Source of the DNA: CAYPEL01 sp964409635
GTDB taxonomy: Bacteria > Pseudomonadota > Gammaproteobacteria > DSM-19610
Direction of reading: 5' to 3'
Length of the DNA: 16,784 bases
Assembly (NCBI GenBank): GCA_964409635.1
Contig: CAYPEL010000048.1
Span: 1-16,784, forward strand
The notes under the pieces are model-generated. The model saw nothing but the letters and a program-made list of their open reading frames with translations. It made no database searches and was not told the origin of the DNA. Of the stretch, positions 4,054 to 14,510 are shown in pieces (positions within the stretch are counted from its first letter, which is position 1; each line of letters opens with the position of its first letter). Position numbers and translations under genes: made by a program.

Positions 4054-5241
4054 TCAGGACAGGGTTTTCTTTAGCCGCTGCAAGGCGTTTTCCAGTATTT
4101 CCATCGAAGCCGCAAACGACAGCCTCAGGTGGCCCTGTGCACCAAAGGCTGAGCCGGGCACCAGTGCGATACCCGCTTTGTTGAGCAGGTATTCTGCAAA
4201 TTCTACATCGTTATGAATGCCATCCAAGCGGTTGATGACCGCGCTGAAGTCCGGGAAGGAATAAAAAGTGCCGTCGGCATTTTCGCAGCGTACACCTTCG
4301 ATCTCCCTGAGTTTTGTGGTCACAAAGCCGTGCCGTTCACGGAAGGCGGTCAACATCGGGGTAATACAGGACTGATCGCCCTTCAAGGCGGCGCAGGCCG
4401 CTGCCTGTGAGATGGACGCAGGGTTAGACGTACTTTGCGATTGCACTTTTTTCATTGCCTGAATCAGCGTCTTCGGACCACCTGCATAGCCGATGCGCCA
4501 GCCGGTCATGGCATAGGCTTTGGATACACCATTTAGCACGATAGTCTGGGGCAAAAGATCCGGGCAGGCGTTGAGGATATTTGAAAACGGTTCCTCAGCC
4601 CAGAGGATATGCTCGTACATATCGTCGGTGGCAATCAGTACCTGCGGATGCATGCGTAACACGTCTCCGAGGGCGGTAAGTTCTTCTTTGGTATAGGCGA
4701 TACCGGTGGGGTTGGACGGGCTATTGATCACAAACAGCCGGGTTTTAGCCGTGATCGCAGCACTCAGTTGGTCCGGCGTGATTTTGAAGCGTTGCTCCTG
4801 GCTGGCGTGTATGATCACCGGCTCACCGTCTGCCAGCCGCACCATATCCGGGTAGGACACCCAATAAGGTGCTGGAATGATGACTTCATCACCCGGATTC
4901 AGTAACGCCTGGACAAGATTATAAAAGCTCTGCTTGCCCCCGCAGGAAACAAGAATCTGATCAGCGGCAAAGTCAAACCCATTATCACGCTGAAATTTGG
5001 CTATAATAGCTGCTTTGAGCTCAGGCGTACCATCGACTGCTGTATAGCGAGTCGCCCCTTGTTTTATAGCTTCAATAGCGGCCAGCTTGATATGTTCGGG
5101 GGTGCCAAAGTCTGGCTCACCGACGCCGAGTCCGATGATGTCTTTGCCGGTAGCGCGCAGCTCGGCGGCACGGGCGGATACTGCCAAGGTAGGCGAGGGT
5201 TTAACGCGTAGTACGCGCTGGGCGAGGGTTATGTCAGTCAC
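4054..5241 (-). CDS. aspC: pyridoxal-phosphate-dependent aspartate aminotransferase (class I, subgroup Ib)
   Basis: The 395-residue protein is full length for bacterial Ib-type aspartate aminotransferases. It interconverts aspartate and 2-oxoglutarate with oxaloacetate and glutamate in the cytoplasm. Visible residues: Asn177 in NSPSNPTG, Asp206 and Tyr209 in TDDMYE (cofactor ring), the Schiff-base Lys241 in SKAYAMTGWRIGYAGG with Arg249, and Arg373 in HLRLSF for the substrate carboxylate. The start is GTG at 5241, preceded by AGGA/GGAG on the minus strand, and gives MTDITLAQRV. It diverges from uvrB across 76 bases, an arrangement seen in other gammaproteobacteria. Some family members also act on aromatic amino acids or prephenate; that cannot be excluded. 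Confidence 0.93.
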   Translation of the reverse strand: MTDITLAQRVLRVKPSPTLAVSARAAELRATGKDIIGLGVGEPDFGTPEHIKLAAIEAIKQGATRYTAVDGTPELKAAIIAKFQRDNGFDFAADQILVSCGGKQSFYNLVQALLNPGDEVIIPAPYWVSYPDMVRLADGEPVIIHASQEQRFKITPDQLSAAITAKTRLFVINSPSNPTGIAYTKEELTALGDVLRMHPQVLIATDDMYEHILWAEEPFSNILNACPDLLPQTIVLNGVSKAYAMTGWRIGYAGGPKTLIQAMKKVQSQSTSNPASISQAAACAALKGDQSCITPMLTAFRERHGFVTTKLREIEGVRCENADGTFYSFPDFSAVINRLDGIHNDVEFAEYLLNKAGIALVPGSAFGAQGHLRLSFAASMEILENALQRLKKTLS

Positions 5242-5317
5242 TCCGTTTTTCCTGATAAGCTGGTACAGTTAAACTGCTTGTCATCATACTGAAACAAAAC
5301 GCTTTACAGAATCCCCT

Positions 5318-7339
5318 ATGAGTAAGGAATTCAAGTTAAATTGCTCCATGCAGCCGGCAGGCGACCAACCGGGCGCCATCGTTGCGCTGACGCAGGGACT
5401 GAACGACGGACTGGCTCACCAGACTTTGCTGGGTGTAACCGGTTCGGGCAAGACCTATACGGTGGCGAATGTCATCCAACAGGTACAGCGCCCGGCCCTG
5501 GTGATGGCGCCCAACAAGACACTCGCGGCCCAGCTCTATGGGGAAATGAAAGAGTTTTTCCCCGAAAATGCCGTCGAGTATTTTGTATCCTATTATGACT
5601 ACTATCAGCCGGAAGCCTACGTTCCCTCATCCGATACCTTTATCGAAAAAGATGCCTCGATCAATGAACACATCGAACAAATGCGTCTGTCGGCGACCAA
5701 GGCGCTGCTCGAGCGCCCGGATACGATTCTGGTTGCGACGGTTTCAGCCATTTATGGCCTGGGTGATCCGCGCTCCTACTTGAGCATGGTATTGCACCTG
5801 GACCGGGGCGATATGATTGGACAGCGAACGCTCTTAAGACGTCTGGCCGAGCTGCAGTACACCCGTAATGATGTAGAACTGGCGCGAGCTACGTACCGTG
5901 TACGCGGTGAAGTTATCGATATCTTTCCGGCTGAGTCGGATCGCGAAGCGGTGCGTGTGGAATTGTTTGACGATGAAATAGAACAGTTGTCTTACTTCGA
6001 TCCATTGACGGGAGAAATCCTGCGCCGCGTGCCGCGGTTAACGATTTATCCCAAGAGCCACTATGTCACACCGCGGCAGACCATGCTGGATTCAATCGAT
6101 CTGATAAAGCAGGAATTAAAACTACGGCTCGAACAGCTGCGGGATAACAGCAAACTGGTGGAAGCGCAAAGACTCGAACAACGCACCATTTTCGATATCG
6201 AAATGATTCTTGAGCTGGGTTATTGTTCGGGTATAGAAAACTATTCCCGCTATTTATCTGGACGAAAGTCGGGCGAACCACCGCCGACACTTTTTGACTA
6301 TTTGCCGGATAATGCCCTGTTAATAGTCGATGAATCGCACGTTACGATTCCCCAGCTGGGGGCCATGTACAAAGGTGATCGTTCCCGTAAGGAAAACCTG
6401 GTTGAATACGGTTTCCGTCTGCCGTCCGCGCTGGATAACCGGCCGTTGCGCTTTGAGGAATGGGAGCGTTTAGCGCCACAGATGATTTTTGTGTCTGCAA
6501 CGCCGAGTCACTATGAGAGCGAACATGCAAGCCAGGTTGTGGAACAGGTGGTGCGTCCCACCGGCTTGATCGACCCTGAGATTCAGGTGCGTCCGGCGTC
6601 TACGCAGGTGGATAACCTGCTATCGGAAATCAACGAACGTACGGCTGTCAAAGAGCGGGTGCTGGTGACGACATTAACCAAGCGCATGGCTGAAGATTTG
6701 ACAGACTATTTGCAGGAGCACGGTGTACGCGTGCGCTACCTGCATTCAGATATTGAGACGGTTGAGCGTGTTGAAATTATTCGCGACCTTCGGCTTGGCG
6801 AATTCGACGTGTTGGTTGGCATCAATCTCCTGCGGGAGGGTCTGGATATGCCTGAAGTCTCGCTGGTGGCGATTCTGGATGCCGATAAAGAGGGCTTTCT
6901 GCGCTCAGAACGCTCATTGATACAAACTATAGGCCGTGCCGCCCGGAATATTCGCGGCACGGCTATTTTGTACGCTGATCGTATGACCGGCTCCATGCAG
7001 CGGGCGATGGATGAAACTGACCGGCGCCGGATCAAGCAGCTGGCCTACAATAAAGAACACGGCATCACACCCAGGTCCGTGAGTAAAAAAGTCACTGATA
7101 TCCTGGAAGGCGCCCATTCTGGCGGTATTGTCAGCGCTAAACGCTTTGCCAAGGTTGCGGAAGAGGTGGCTGAATATGCGTCCCTGACGCCGCAAATGCT
7201 GGCCCAGAAGCTCAAAAAGCTGCAAAAGCAAATGCACGAACATGCGCGGAATCTGGAATTTGAAGAGGCGGCACGGTTACGTGACCAGATCCGTCACATC
7301 CAGGAGAGTAATCTGGGCTTGGTGGATGAAGTCGGTTAA
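5318..7339 (+). CDS. uvrB: UvrB, excinuclease ABC subunit B
   Basis: The 673-residue protein is full length. UvrB receives damaged DNA from UvrA, verifies the lesion by inserting a beta-hairpin between strands and recruits UvrC for incision. Visible motifs: Walker A GVTGSGKT (39-46), the beta-hairpin [12 protein letters not shown] (92-103), the Walker B box DESH (338-341), SATPS (393-397), helicase motif [10 protein letters not shown] (536-543) and the C-terminal UVR domain (about 630-668, [17 protein letters not shown]) that contacts UvrC. The ATG at 5318 gives the standard N-terminus, though only a weak ribosome-binding site precedes it. I found no convincing LexA box upstream, so SOS control is not evident. 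Confidence 0.98.
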   Translation: MSKEFKLNCSMQPAGDQPGAIVALTQGLNDGLAHQTLLGVTGSGKTYTVANVIQQVQRPALVMAPNKTLAAQLYGEMKEFFPENAVEYFVSYYDYYQPEAYVPSSDTFIEKDASINEHIEQMRLSATKALLERPDTILVATVSAIYGLGDPRSYLSMVLHLDRGDMIGQRTLLRRLAELQYTRNDVELARATYRVRGEVIDIFPAESDREAVRVELFDDEIEQLSYFDPLTGEILRRVPRLTIYPKSHYVTPRQTMLDSIDLIKQELKLRLEQLRDNSKLVEAQRLEQRTIFDIEMILELGYCSGIENYSRYLSGRKSGEPPPTLFDYLPDNALLIVDESHVTIPQLGAMYKGDRSRKENLVEYGFRLPSALDNRPLRFEEWERLAPQMIFVSATPSHYESEHASQVVEQVVRPTGLIDPEIQVRPASTQVDNLLSEINERTAVKERVLVTTLTKRMAEDLTDYLQEHGVRVRYLHSDIETVERVEIIRDLRLGEFDVLVGINLLREGLDMPEVSLVAILDADKEGFLRSERSLIQTIGRAARNIRGTAILYADRMTGSMQRAMDETDRRRIKQLAYNKEHGITPRSVSKKVTDILEGAHSGGIVSAKRFAKVAEEVAEYASLTPQMLAQKLKKLQKQMHEHARNLEFEEAARLRDQIRHIQESNLGLVDEVG

Positions 7340-7365
7340 TCCTGGTAGAGATTGTAATTGCGGGG

Positions 7366-7394
7366 ATGACAATTTACTGGTTTTTAGGTATCTT
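7366..7394 (+). promoter_or_regulatory. probable promoter of tRNA-Val
   Basis: A -35 ATGACA (7366-7371) and a -10 TATCTT (7389-7394) are 17 bases apart. The start site would fall about 5 bases before the mature tRNA. Confidence 0.6.
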
Positions 7395-7405
7395 ACCCGC
7401 TCTTC

Positions 7406-7482
7406 AGGCGCGTAGCTCAGTTGGTTAGAGCACCACCTTGACATGGTGGGGGTCGTTGGTTCGAATCCAATCGCGCCTACCA
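7406..7482 (+). tRNA. tRNA-Val (anticodon GAC)
   Basis: A 77-nt cloverleaf: acceptor AGGCGCG with CGCGCCT, then A and encoded CCA; anticodon arm CCACC-TTGACAT-GGTGG giving anticodon GAC; T-loop TTCGAAT. The interior is nearly the same as E. coli tRNA-Val(GAC). It stands alone between uvrB and a long palindrome. Confidence 0.97.
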
Positions 7483-7486
7483 AATT

Positions 7487-7567
7487 CGGTTTTAAAGGGG
7501 ACGGAGCCATTTTATTAATCCAACGATTGTTTGGATTAATAAAATGGCTCCGTCCCCTTTAAAACCG
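7487..7567. repeat. long perfect palindrome upstream of thrS
   Basis: Two 37-base arms (7487-7523 and 7531-7567) are perfect reverse complements around a 7-base loop CGATTGT. The left arm begins CGGTTTTAAAGGGGACGGAG. Both strands would form a very stable hairpin. It has no long T-run and is too long for an ordinary terminator, although it could end tRNA-Val transcription. It resembles the palindromic repeats scattered in many proteobacterial genomes, possibly mobilised by REP-associated transposases; that is inference. Confidence 0.9.
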
Positions 7568-7593
7568 CTTTAAAACCTCAAGTGGCCTTTGGT

Positions 7594-7606
7594 AGTGGTC
7601 ACCACT
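7594..7606 (+). promoter_or_regulatory. small hairpin abutting the thrS ribosome-binding site
   Basis: AGTGGT-C-ACCACT is a perfect inverted repeat ending directly at the GGAG (7607-7610) that precedes the thrS ATG at 7617. E. coli thrS is translationally autoregulated by a leader mimicking tRNA-Thr; whether this element has such a role is speculation. It could also be a protein-binding palindrome. Confidence 0.3.
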
Positions 7607-7616
7607 GGAGTACAAC

Positions 7617-9548
7617 ATGCCTGTAGTCACCCTCCCTGACGGAAGTCAGAGAAGCTTTGATAACCCTGTCACTGTACATGAAGTCGCTGCCGACATCGGC
7701 CCTGGCCTTGCCAAAGCGGCGCTGGCCGGTCGCGTCAACGGCGATCTTGTCGATACCAGTTACCGCATAGAAAACGATAGCGAACTGGCTATTGTCACCA
7801 ATAAGGACGACGAAGCCCTGGAGCTGGTGCGCCACGATGCGGCCCATATCATGGCCCAGGCAGTGCAGGAATTGTATCCCGGCACGCAGGTAACTATCGG
7901 TCCGGCAATCGAAAATGGCTTCTATTATGATTTTGCGCGTGACACGCCGTTTACCACAGACGACCTGTCAACAATTGAAAAGCGCATGCAGGAAATCGTT
8001 AAACGGAATTTGGAGATCCGGCGGGAAGTCTTAACCCGGGAAGACGCCATCAAGACCTTTGCCGGTCTGGGTGAAAAATACAAAGTCGAAATCATTGAAG
8101 ACATCATCCCGCAAGGCGAAGAAGTCTCCATTTATCGTCAGGGCGACTGGTTCGATGTCTGCCGCGGGCCACACCTGCCTAGTACCGGCAAGCTGCCAAA
8201 AGCCTTCAAGTTGATGAAGGTCGCCGGTGCCTATTGGCGTGGTGATTCGAATAACCCGATGTTACACCGCATCTACGGCACCGCCTGGCGTACAAAAGAT
8301 GAACTCAAAGCCTATCTACACAGGCTTGAGGAAGCGGAAAAGCGTGACCACCGCAAACTGGGCAAGGCCATGCACCTGTTTCATACTCAGGAAGAAGCGC
8401 CGGGGATGATTTTCTGGCACGACAACGGCTGGACGGTGTATTTGCAGATCCAGGACTATATCCGCGGCAAATTACGTAACCATGGTTATCAGGAGGTACA
8501 CACGCCTACTGTGATTGATAAATCCCTATGGGAAAAGTCCGGCCACTGGGAAAAATTCCAGGATGACATGTTCATTACCGAAGCCGAACATCATACCTTT
8601 GCCATTAAACCCATGAATTGCCCGGCGCATATCCAGATTTATAACCAGGGATTGAAGAGTTACCGGGATTTACCGCTGCGGCTGGCCGAGTTTGGCTCCT
8701 GTCACCGGAATGAGCCATCCGGTACCCTGCACGGCTTGATGCGGGTGCGGGGCTTTGTGCAGGATGATGCGCATATCTTTTGTACGGAAGAACAGGTGCT
8801 CGGCGAGGTATCGGACTTTATCGACCTGTTATTCGAGGTCTATCGTGATTTTGGTTTTGAAGACGTGATTATCAAACTATCGACTCGGCCTGAGCAGCGG
8901 GTTGGCGAAGATCACCTCTGGGATAAGGCGGAGAAAGCCCTGGAAGATGCGCTCAATCACAAGCAGCTGGAGTGGGACTTGCAGCCAGGTGAAGGTGCCT
9001 TTTATGGCCCTAAGATAGAGTTTTCGCTGAAAGACTGCCTGCAGCGGGTCTGGCAATTGGGTACGATTCAGCTGGATTTCTCCATGCCCGACAGATTGGG
9101 GGCAACCTATGTAGCCGAAGACGGCAGCAAGCAGATTCCGGTTATGCTGCACCGTGCAATCCTCGGATCCCTGGAGCGCTTCATTGGTATTTTGATCGAA
9201 CACTACGCCGGGGCATTGCCGGTTTGGCTGGCGCCGGTACAGGCGGTCATTCTGAATATTACCGATAAACAGGCGGATTTTGCCCGTCAAGTCGAAGCAA
9301 GCTTGAGAAATAAAGGCCTGAGGATCAATTCGGACTTGAGAAATGAGAAAATCGGCTTTAAAATCCGCGAGCACACATTACAACGCGTCCCGTATTTGCT
9401 GGTTATCGGCGATCGGGAAGTGGAATCAAATTCTGTGGCCGTGCGCACGCGAAGTGGTAAGGATCTGGGAAGCCGATCCATAACAGCCCTGGCAGAAGGG
9501 TTGGCCGAAGAGATCGCGAGCCGCGGCCGAACTATTTTGGAGGCGTGA
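7617..9548 (+). CDS. thrS: threonyl-tRNA synthetase
   Basis: The 643-residue protein charges tRNA-Thr and clears mischarged Ser-tRNA-Thr. An N-terminal TGS domain (about 1-62) is followed by the editing domain with His73 and His77 (HDAAH) and Cys182/His186 (CRGPH). The class II catalytic core has motif 2 at [17 protein letters not shown] (364-380) and the zinc ligands Cys335, His386 and His512, which correspond to the E. coli set. The C-terminal anticodon-binding domain starts near 540. Start ATG with GGAG 6 bases upstream. It heads the cluster with infC, whose start follows its stop by 1 base. Confidence 0.98.
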   Translation: MPVVTLPDGSQRSFDNPVTVHEVAADIGPGLAKAALAGRVNGDLVDTSYRIENDSELAIVTNKDDEALELVRHDAAHIMAQAVQELYPGTQVTIGPAIENGFYYDFARDTPFTTDDLSTIEKRMQEIVKRNLEIRREVLTREDAIKTFAGLGEKYKVEIIEDIIPQGEEVSIYRQGDWFDVCRGPHLPSTGKLPKAFKLMKVAGAYWRGDSNNPMLHRIYGTAWRTKDELKAYLHRLEEAEKRDHRKLGKAMHLFHTQEEAPGMIFWHDNGWTVYLQIQDYIRGKLRNHGYQEVHTPTVIDKSLWEKSGHWEKFQDDMFITEAEHHTFAIKPMNCPAHIQIYNQGLKSYRDLPLRLAEFGSCHRNEPSGTLHGLMRVRGFVQDDAHIFCTEEQVLGEVSDFIDLLFEVYRDFGFEDVIIKLSTRPEQRVGEDHLWDKAEKALEDALNHKQLEWDLQPGEGAFYGPKIEFSLKDCLQRVWQLGTIQLDFSMPDRLGATYVAEDGSKQIPVMLHRAILGSLERFIGILIEHYAGALPVWLAPVQAVILNITDKQADFARQVEASLRNKGLRINSDLRNEKIGFKIREHTLQRVPYLLVIGDREVESNSVAVRTRSGKDLGSRSITALAEGLAEEIASRGRTILEA

Positions 9549-9549
9549 T

Positions 9550-10071
9550 ATCGCTGCAGTAAAAAAAGGCAAACACCGGGTCAACAAAGACATTACAGCT
9601 GTTCAGATACGTTTGATCGGCGCAGATGGTGAACAAGTTGGCGTAGTCCCTCTCGTAGAGGCATTTGAAATAGCCGACAAAGATGAGCTGGACCTAGTGG
9701 AAATCTCACCCCAGGCTGAGCCTCCCGTGTGCCGCATCATGGATTACGGCAAATACCGGTTTGAAGAACAGAAAAAACGCCAGAGTGCACGCAAGAAACA
9801 AAAACAGATACAGGTTAAAGAAGTTAAGTTCCGGCCGGGTACTGAAATTGGCGATTACAACGTCAAGTTGCGCAACCTGACCCGGTTTTTAAACGATGGC
9901 GACAAGGTGAAAGTAACCTTGCGCTTCCGCGGCCGGGAAATGGCCCACCAGGACTTAGGCAGGGATTTGCTAAAGCGTGTCGAATCAGATTTGGAAGAGC
10001 TCGGCAGTGTAGAACAGTTTCCAAAGATGGAAGGGCGGCAGATGGTGATGGTGCTGGCGCCAAGAAAGTAG
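9550..10071 (+). CDS. infC: translation initiation factor IF-3, with AUC start codon
   Basis: IF-3 binds the 30S subunit, prevents premature 50S joining and rejects non-canonical start codons. No ATG, GTG or TTG exists at the family start; an internal TTG at 9613 would remove about 21 residues. The frame extends back to ATC at 9550, one base after the thrS stop and 6 bases after GGAGG (9539-9543). This gives [20 protein letters not shown], a normal IF-3 N-terminus, and 173 residues in total. Rare AUU/AUC starts of infC are known from E. coli and relatives, where they let IF-3 repress its own translation. Family signatures: [37 protein letters not shown] and [11 protein letters not shown]. Confidence 0.95.
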   Translation: MAAVKKGKHRVNKDITAVQIRLIGADGEQVGVVPLVEAFEIADKDELDLVEISPQAEPPVCRIMDYGKYRFEEQKKRQSARKKQKQIQVKEVKFRPGTEIGDYNVKLRNLTRFLNDGDKVKVTLRFRGREMAHQDLGRDLLKRVESDLEELGSVEQFPKMEGRQMVMVLAPRK

Positions 10072-10080
10072 CTGTTTTAC

Positions 10081-10157
10081 AATAAAAGGGGTCAGACCCC
10101 TTTTTTACCATGTAACGAAAATAGAAGTATTAAAAAAGGGGTCTGACCCCTTTTATT
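10081..10157. repeat. long palindrome between infC and rpmI
   Basis: Two 27-base arms (10081-10107 and 10131-10157) are perfect reverse complements around a 23-base loop. Each arm is itself a hairpin, AAAAGGGGTC-A-GACCCCTTTT. Each nested hairpin is followed by a short T-run, so it may also act as a terminator or attenuator in the operon in either direction. The core AAAGGGG.C.GA resembles that of the palindrome before thrS. Confidence 0.88.
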
Positions 10158-10160
10158 TAT

Positions 10161-10193
10161 ATCGCCCCGGGCATACCGCGCCTAGGCGGCGAT
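10161..10193 (+). promoter_or_regulatory. candidate structured leader of rpmI-rplT
   Basis: ATCGCC (10161-10166) can pair with GGCGAT (10188-10193), enclosing a GC-rich segment with the palindrome GCCTAGGC. In E. coli, ribosomal protein L20 represses the operon by binding RNA structure upstream of rpmI, so a structured region is expected here. The match is positional only. Confidence 0.25.
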
Positions 10194-10223
10194 TCATTTA
10201 GATAATTGAAGCGGAGAAGTAAA

Positions 10224-10421
10224 ATGCCAAAGATGAAAACCAATCGCGGCGCTGCAAAGCGATTCCGCAGGACTGCCAATGGCGGGTTCAAGCGTGGGCA
10301 ATCCCACCACCGCCATATCCTTACCAAGAAAAGTGCCAAGCGAAAGCGGCAGCTGGTCACCATATTGCGTGTCGCAAGTGCTGATAACAAGGCTGTGCGC
10401 CGCATGATGCCGTACACTTAA
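10224..10421 (+). CDS. rpmI: 50S ribosomal protein L35
   Basis: A 65-residue, strongly basic protein with the L35 pattern [20 protein letters not shown], then [20 protein letters not shown] and a C-terminal VRRMMPYT. It belongs to the large ribosomal subunit. The ATG at 10224 is preceded by GGAGAAG; an upstream TTG at 10206 is not needed. rplT follows after 18 bases with its own GAGGGG ribosome-binding site. Confidence 0.97.
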   Translation: MPKMKTNRGAAKRFRRTANGGFKRGQSHHRHILTKKSAKRKRQLVTILRVASADNKAVRRMMPYT

Positions 10422-10439
10422 TTTGAGGGGATAAAAACT

Positions 10440-10799
10440 ATGTCCAGAGTAAAACGGGGTGTACAGGCACGCGCCCGTCATAAAAAAGTGCTAGATAAGG
10501 CGAAGGGCTATTATGGTGCCCGCCGCAAAGTTTACCGTGTTGCCAAACAGGCGGTCATTAAGGCGGGTCAATATGCCTACCGCGACCGTCGTCAGCGCAA
10601 GCGTCAATTCCGGGCTTTATGGATTGCGCGGATTAATGCCGAAGCGCGCGAAAACGGGTTGTCCTATAGCCGGTTTATTAACGGCTTGAGTAAAGCCGAA
10701 ATTGAAATCGACCGTAAGGTGCTGGCCGACCTGGCAGTGCATGAAAAAGCTGCATTTGCCGCATTGGCAGAAAAGGCCAAGGCCAGCCTGGCAGGTTGA
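10440..10799 (+). CDS. rplT: 50S ribosomal protein L20
   Basis: The 119-residue protein is the normal L20 length, with [20 protein letters not shown], then [20 protein letters not shown] and [21 protein letters not shown]20 is required early in 50S assembly and is the autorepressor of rpmI-rplT in E. coli. Its basic N-terminal extension is intact. GAGGGG lies upstream of the ATG. A terminator follows the gene. Confidence 0.98.
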   Translation: MSRVKRGVQARARHKKVLDKAKGYYGARRKVYRVAKQAVIKAGQYAYRDRRQRKRQFRALWIARINAEARENGLSYSRFINGLSKAEIEIDRKVLADLAVHEKAAFAALAEKAKASLAG

Positions 10800-10803
10800 T
10801 TGG

Positions 10804-10822
10804 GTCACGGCTTCGCCGTGAC
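10804..10822. repeat. short hairpin after rplT
   Basis: GTCACGGC and GCCGTGAC form an 8-bp stem with loop TTC just after the rplT stop. No T-run follows, so it is more likely a stabilising 3' hairpin or a repeat than a terminator. Confidence 0.6.
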
Positions 10823-10836
10823 ACAGCAAACCTGAT

Positions 10837-10870
10837 AAAAGGGAGAGGCCCAGGGTCTTTCCCTTTTTTT
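10837..10870 (+). terminator. rho-independent terminator after rplT
   Basis: AAAAGGGA-g-AG pairs with CT-t-TCCCTTTT, and the sequence continues into an uninterrupted T-run to 10870. It would end the thrS-infC-rpmI-rplT transcript, at least partly, before pheS. Confidence 0.75.
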
Positions 10871-10881
10871 ATATTTTATCC

Positions 10882-10955
10882 GTAGGCTGGGGTGAGGTAC
10901 GAACCCCACCGGATCCTGCGGGAAATGGTGGGGTTCGTGCCTCACCCCACCCTAC
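10882..10955. repeat. long inverted repeat between rplT and pheS
   Basis: Arms 10882-10910 and 10927-10955 (29 bases) are reverse complements with two mismatches, starting GTAGGCTGGGGTGAGGTACG, around a 16-base loop. The GTAGG..GGGGT.....ACCCCAC pattern resembles dispersed palindromic repeats I have seen in other proteobacterial genomes. It ends 21 bases before the pheS start. Confidence 0.88.
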
Positions 10956-10961
10956 AAATAG

Positions 10962-11996
<1,035 letters not shown>

Positions 11997-12011
11997 TGAC
12001 TGTAGAAAAAA

Positions 12012-12074
12012 CTGTAGCAGCGGTTTTAACCGCGAGGGGCGTTATACCCATCGCGGTTAAAACCGCTGCTACAG
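12012..12074. repeat. long perfect palindrome between pheS and pheT
   Basis: Arms 12012-12035 and 12051-12074 (24 bases) are perfect reverse complements, beginning CTGTAGCAGCGGTTTTAACC, around a 15-base loop. The two genes encode subunits of one enzyme and are usually only a few bases apart, so this looks like an insertion into the operon. No T-run follows, so readthrough is likely. Confidence 0.9.
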
Positions 12075-12128
12075 ATCATGGTTGTTTGTTTTTCTGTTGT
12101 ACATTAAGAAGATATACGAGACAAAACC

Positions 12129-14507
12129 ATGAGAATCAGTGAAGCCTGGCTACGCGAATGGGTCAACCCCAAACTCGGCACAGCAGAGTTAGCCGAACAG
12201 CTGACGATGGCTGGACTGGAAGTTGATTCTATTGAACCGGCTGCGCCTGCGTTTACCGGCGTTAAAGTGGCTGAGATTCTCAGCGCCGGGCCACACCCGG
12301 ATGCGGACAAGTTACGCGTCTGTCAGGTGAGCGTGGGTGAAGCTGAGTCCTTGCAGATTGTCTGTGGCGCCCCCAATGCGCGCGCGGGGATAAAAGTACC
12401 CTTAGCCACAGTGGGTGCGGTATTACCCGGTGAGATAAAAATAAAACAGGCCAAGCTGCGCGGCGTGGCTTCTTCGGGAATGCTCTGCGCTGCCCGTGAA
12501 CTGGGCCTGAGCGAAGAGCATGCGGGCCTGCTGGAACTGTCTGCTGATGCACCCGTGGGCGCTGATATCCGCACGTACTTAGCCCTCGAAGACAGCATTA
12601 TTGAAATCGATTTAACGCCGAACCGTGGCGACTGCCTGGGTATGGAGGGCGTGGCGCGGGAAGTGGGGGCGTTGACGGCAACCGATCTGACACCGCCGGT
12701 ATTTGAATCTGTGGCGGCCGGCATCGATGCTGAGTTCCCCGTTCAAGTCGATGCGCCGGAAGCCTGCCCGCGCTACCTGGGCCGCGTGATACGCGGTATC
12801 AATCCGCAGGTAGAAACCCCCGTCTGGATGCAGGAACGCCTGCGCCGTGGCGGCATGCGCAGTCTGGGGCCAGTTGTCGATGTGACGAACTATGTTTTAT
12901 TGGAGCTCGGTCAGCCGATGCACGCGTTTGACTTGTCCAGGCTGGCGGGCGGCATCCAGGTGCGGTTTGCCAAAAATGGTGAAAAATTAACCTTGCTGGA
13001 TGACAGCGAAATCAAGCTGGATGAGCAGACTTTATTAATTGCAGATCAGGGTAAACCCCTGGCGCTGGCCGGTGTGATGGGCGGTATTGATTCCGGCATA
13101 ACGGCAGAGACCGATACACTGTTCCTGGAAGTCGCCTGTTTCACACCAGAGGCTATCGCGGGTAGGGCGCGGCAATACGGCCTGAGCACAGATTCAGCTT
13201 ATCGCTTTGAACGCGGCGTCGATCCCGCGTTACAGCAGCGGGCAATGCAGCGCGCGACAGCACTGTTACTCGAGCTGGTGGGTGGTGAAGCCGGGCCAGT
13301 TGTTGAAACCGTCAGCGAATCGCATTTGCCCTCCAAGCAGGCCATTGAGTTGCGTGGCTCGCGGATTAAACGATTACTCGGTTTCTCTCCACCAGCCGAC
13401 ACGGTTACCGATATTTTGCAACGTCTGGGTATGGACGTCGAAGTGAACGGCGAGCGCTGGCAGGTGTTGCCGCCGGGGTTCCGCTTTGATATCAGCCTGG
13501 AAGCAGATCTGATCGAAGAGGTCGGGCGGGTGTACGGCTATCATCGCATACCCAGTATCCCCAGTACGGGCCTGCTGCAAATGCACCCACGGCCAGAGAA
13601 AGTTACTACTCTGGCGCGCATCAAAGCGTTTCTAGTGGATCGGGATTACCAGGAAGCGATTACCTACAGCTTTGTAGAAGCCTCGCTGAATAATTTGATC
13701 CACCCGCATTTAGTACCGGTTGCCTTAACCAACCCGATTTCATCGGAGTTATCGGTTATGCGGACCAGTCTGTTGCCTGGCTTGATTCGGGCAGCGAAAT
13801 ACAATCACCACCGTCAACAAACACGGATTCGTTTATTCGAGTATGGTCTTAACTTTATTAAACAAGATAATGATTTAAAACAAAATAATATTCTAAGCGG
13901 CTTTATTTCTGGCAGCCCTGCTCCCGAGGTCTGGGGGCATGCGGGCCAGCCGCCCGTTGATTTTTTCGATATCAAAGGCGATGTTGAAGCGCTCCTGGGT
14001 ATTGCTGGGCAAGTTGATATTCATTTCGAAAAGCGTCCTCACCCGGCGCTGCACCCTGGCCAGTCTGCCGCTGTATTAAAGGGTGAAACGGTTATTGGCT
14101 GGGTTGGCAAGTTACACCCGCAATTGATCAAGCAGGAAGAACTTCCTGAGGCGGCCTTTGTATTTGAGCTGGAAATGCAGGAAATACTGGAAGGACAGCT
14201 GCCAAGGTTCGAAAAACTCTCAAGATTTCCTTCAATCCGCCGTGATCTAGCTGTAGTGGTGGAAGATGAAATTCCCAGCGGCGCACTGGCTCAGGTAATT
14301 ACCGCGACAGCGGGCGATTTACTGAAACAGCTGAATGTGTTCGATGTTTACCAGGGGAAAGGTATAGAATCCGGGCGAAAAAGCATCGCTTTTGGCTTGA
14401 TTCTACAGGATTCTTCACGCACACTAACGGACCAAGATGTTGACCCGATATTAGAAAAAATACTGGCTCAACTGAAGGATAAATTCGCAGCACAACAGAG
14501 GAAATAA
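12129..14507 (+). CDS. pheT: phenylalanyl-tRNA synthetase beta subunit
   Basis: The 792-residue protein is the full-length structural and editing partner of PheS. An N-terminal OB-fold tRNA-binding domain (about 39-148, with ILSAGPHPDADKLRVCQV) is followed by the B3/B4 editing domain (about 210-380, with VVDVTNYVLLELGQPMHAFD), the B5 domain (about 400-475, ending EEVGRVYGYHRIPSIPS), a catalytic-like core, and the C-terminal ferredoxin-fold anticodon-binding domain (about 700-791, FPSIRRDLAVVV). It hydrolyses Tyr-tRNA-Phe. Its start is ATG with AGAAG upstream. ihfA follows after 3 bases, as in many gammaproteobacteria. Confidence 0.98.
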   Translation: MRISEAWLREWVNPKLGTAELAEQLTMAGLEVDSIEPAAPAFTGVKVAEILSAGPHPDADKLRVCQVSVGEAESLQIVCGAPNARAGIKVPLATVGAVLPGEIKIKQAKLRGVASSGMLCAARELGLSEEHAGLLELSADAPVGADIRTYLALEDSIIEIDLTPNRGDCLGMEGVAREVGALTATDLTPPVFESVAAGIDAEFPVQVDAPEACPRYLGRVIRGINPQVETPVWMQERLRRGGMRSLGPVVDVTNYVLLELGQPMHAFDLSRLAGGIQVRFAKNGEKLTLLDDSEIKLDEQTLLIADQGKPLALAGVMGGIDSGITAETDTLFLEVACFTPEAIAGRARQYGLSTDSAYRFERGVDPALQQRAMQRATALLLELVGGEAGPVVETVSESHLPSKQAIELRGSRIKRLLGFSPPADTVTDILQRLGMDVEVNGERWQVLPPGFRFDISLEADLIEEVGRVYGYHRIPSIPSTGLLQMHPRPEKVTTLARIKAFLVDRDYQEAITYSFVEASLNNLIHPHLVPVALTNPISSELSVMRTSLLPGLIRAAKYNHHRQQTRIRLFEYGLNFIKQDNDLKQNNILSGFISGSPAPEVWGHAGQPPVDFFDIKGDVEALLGIAGQVDIHFEKRPHPALHPGQSAAVLKGETVIGWVGKLHPQLIKQEELPEAAFVFELEMQEILEGQLPRFEKLSRFPSIRRDLAVVVEDEIPSGALAQVITATAGDLLKQLNVFDVYQGKGIESGRKSIAFGLILQDSSRTLTDQDVDPILEKILAQLKDKFAAQQRK

Positions 14508-14510
14508 ACC

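Noticed and set aside
5242..5317. Possible LexA (SOS) box upstream of uvrB
   Set aside because: The nearest match to CTGT-N8-ACAG keeps only about half of the second half-site; ACTG and ACAG nearer the gene have the wrong spacing.
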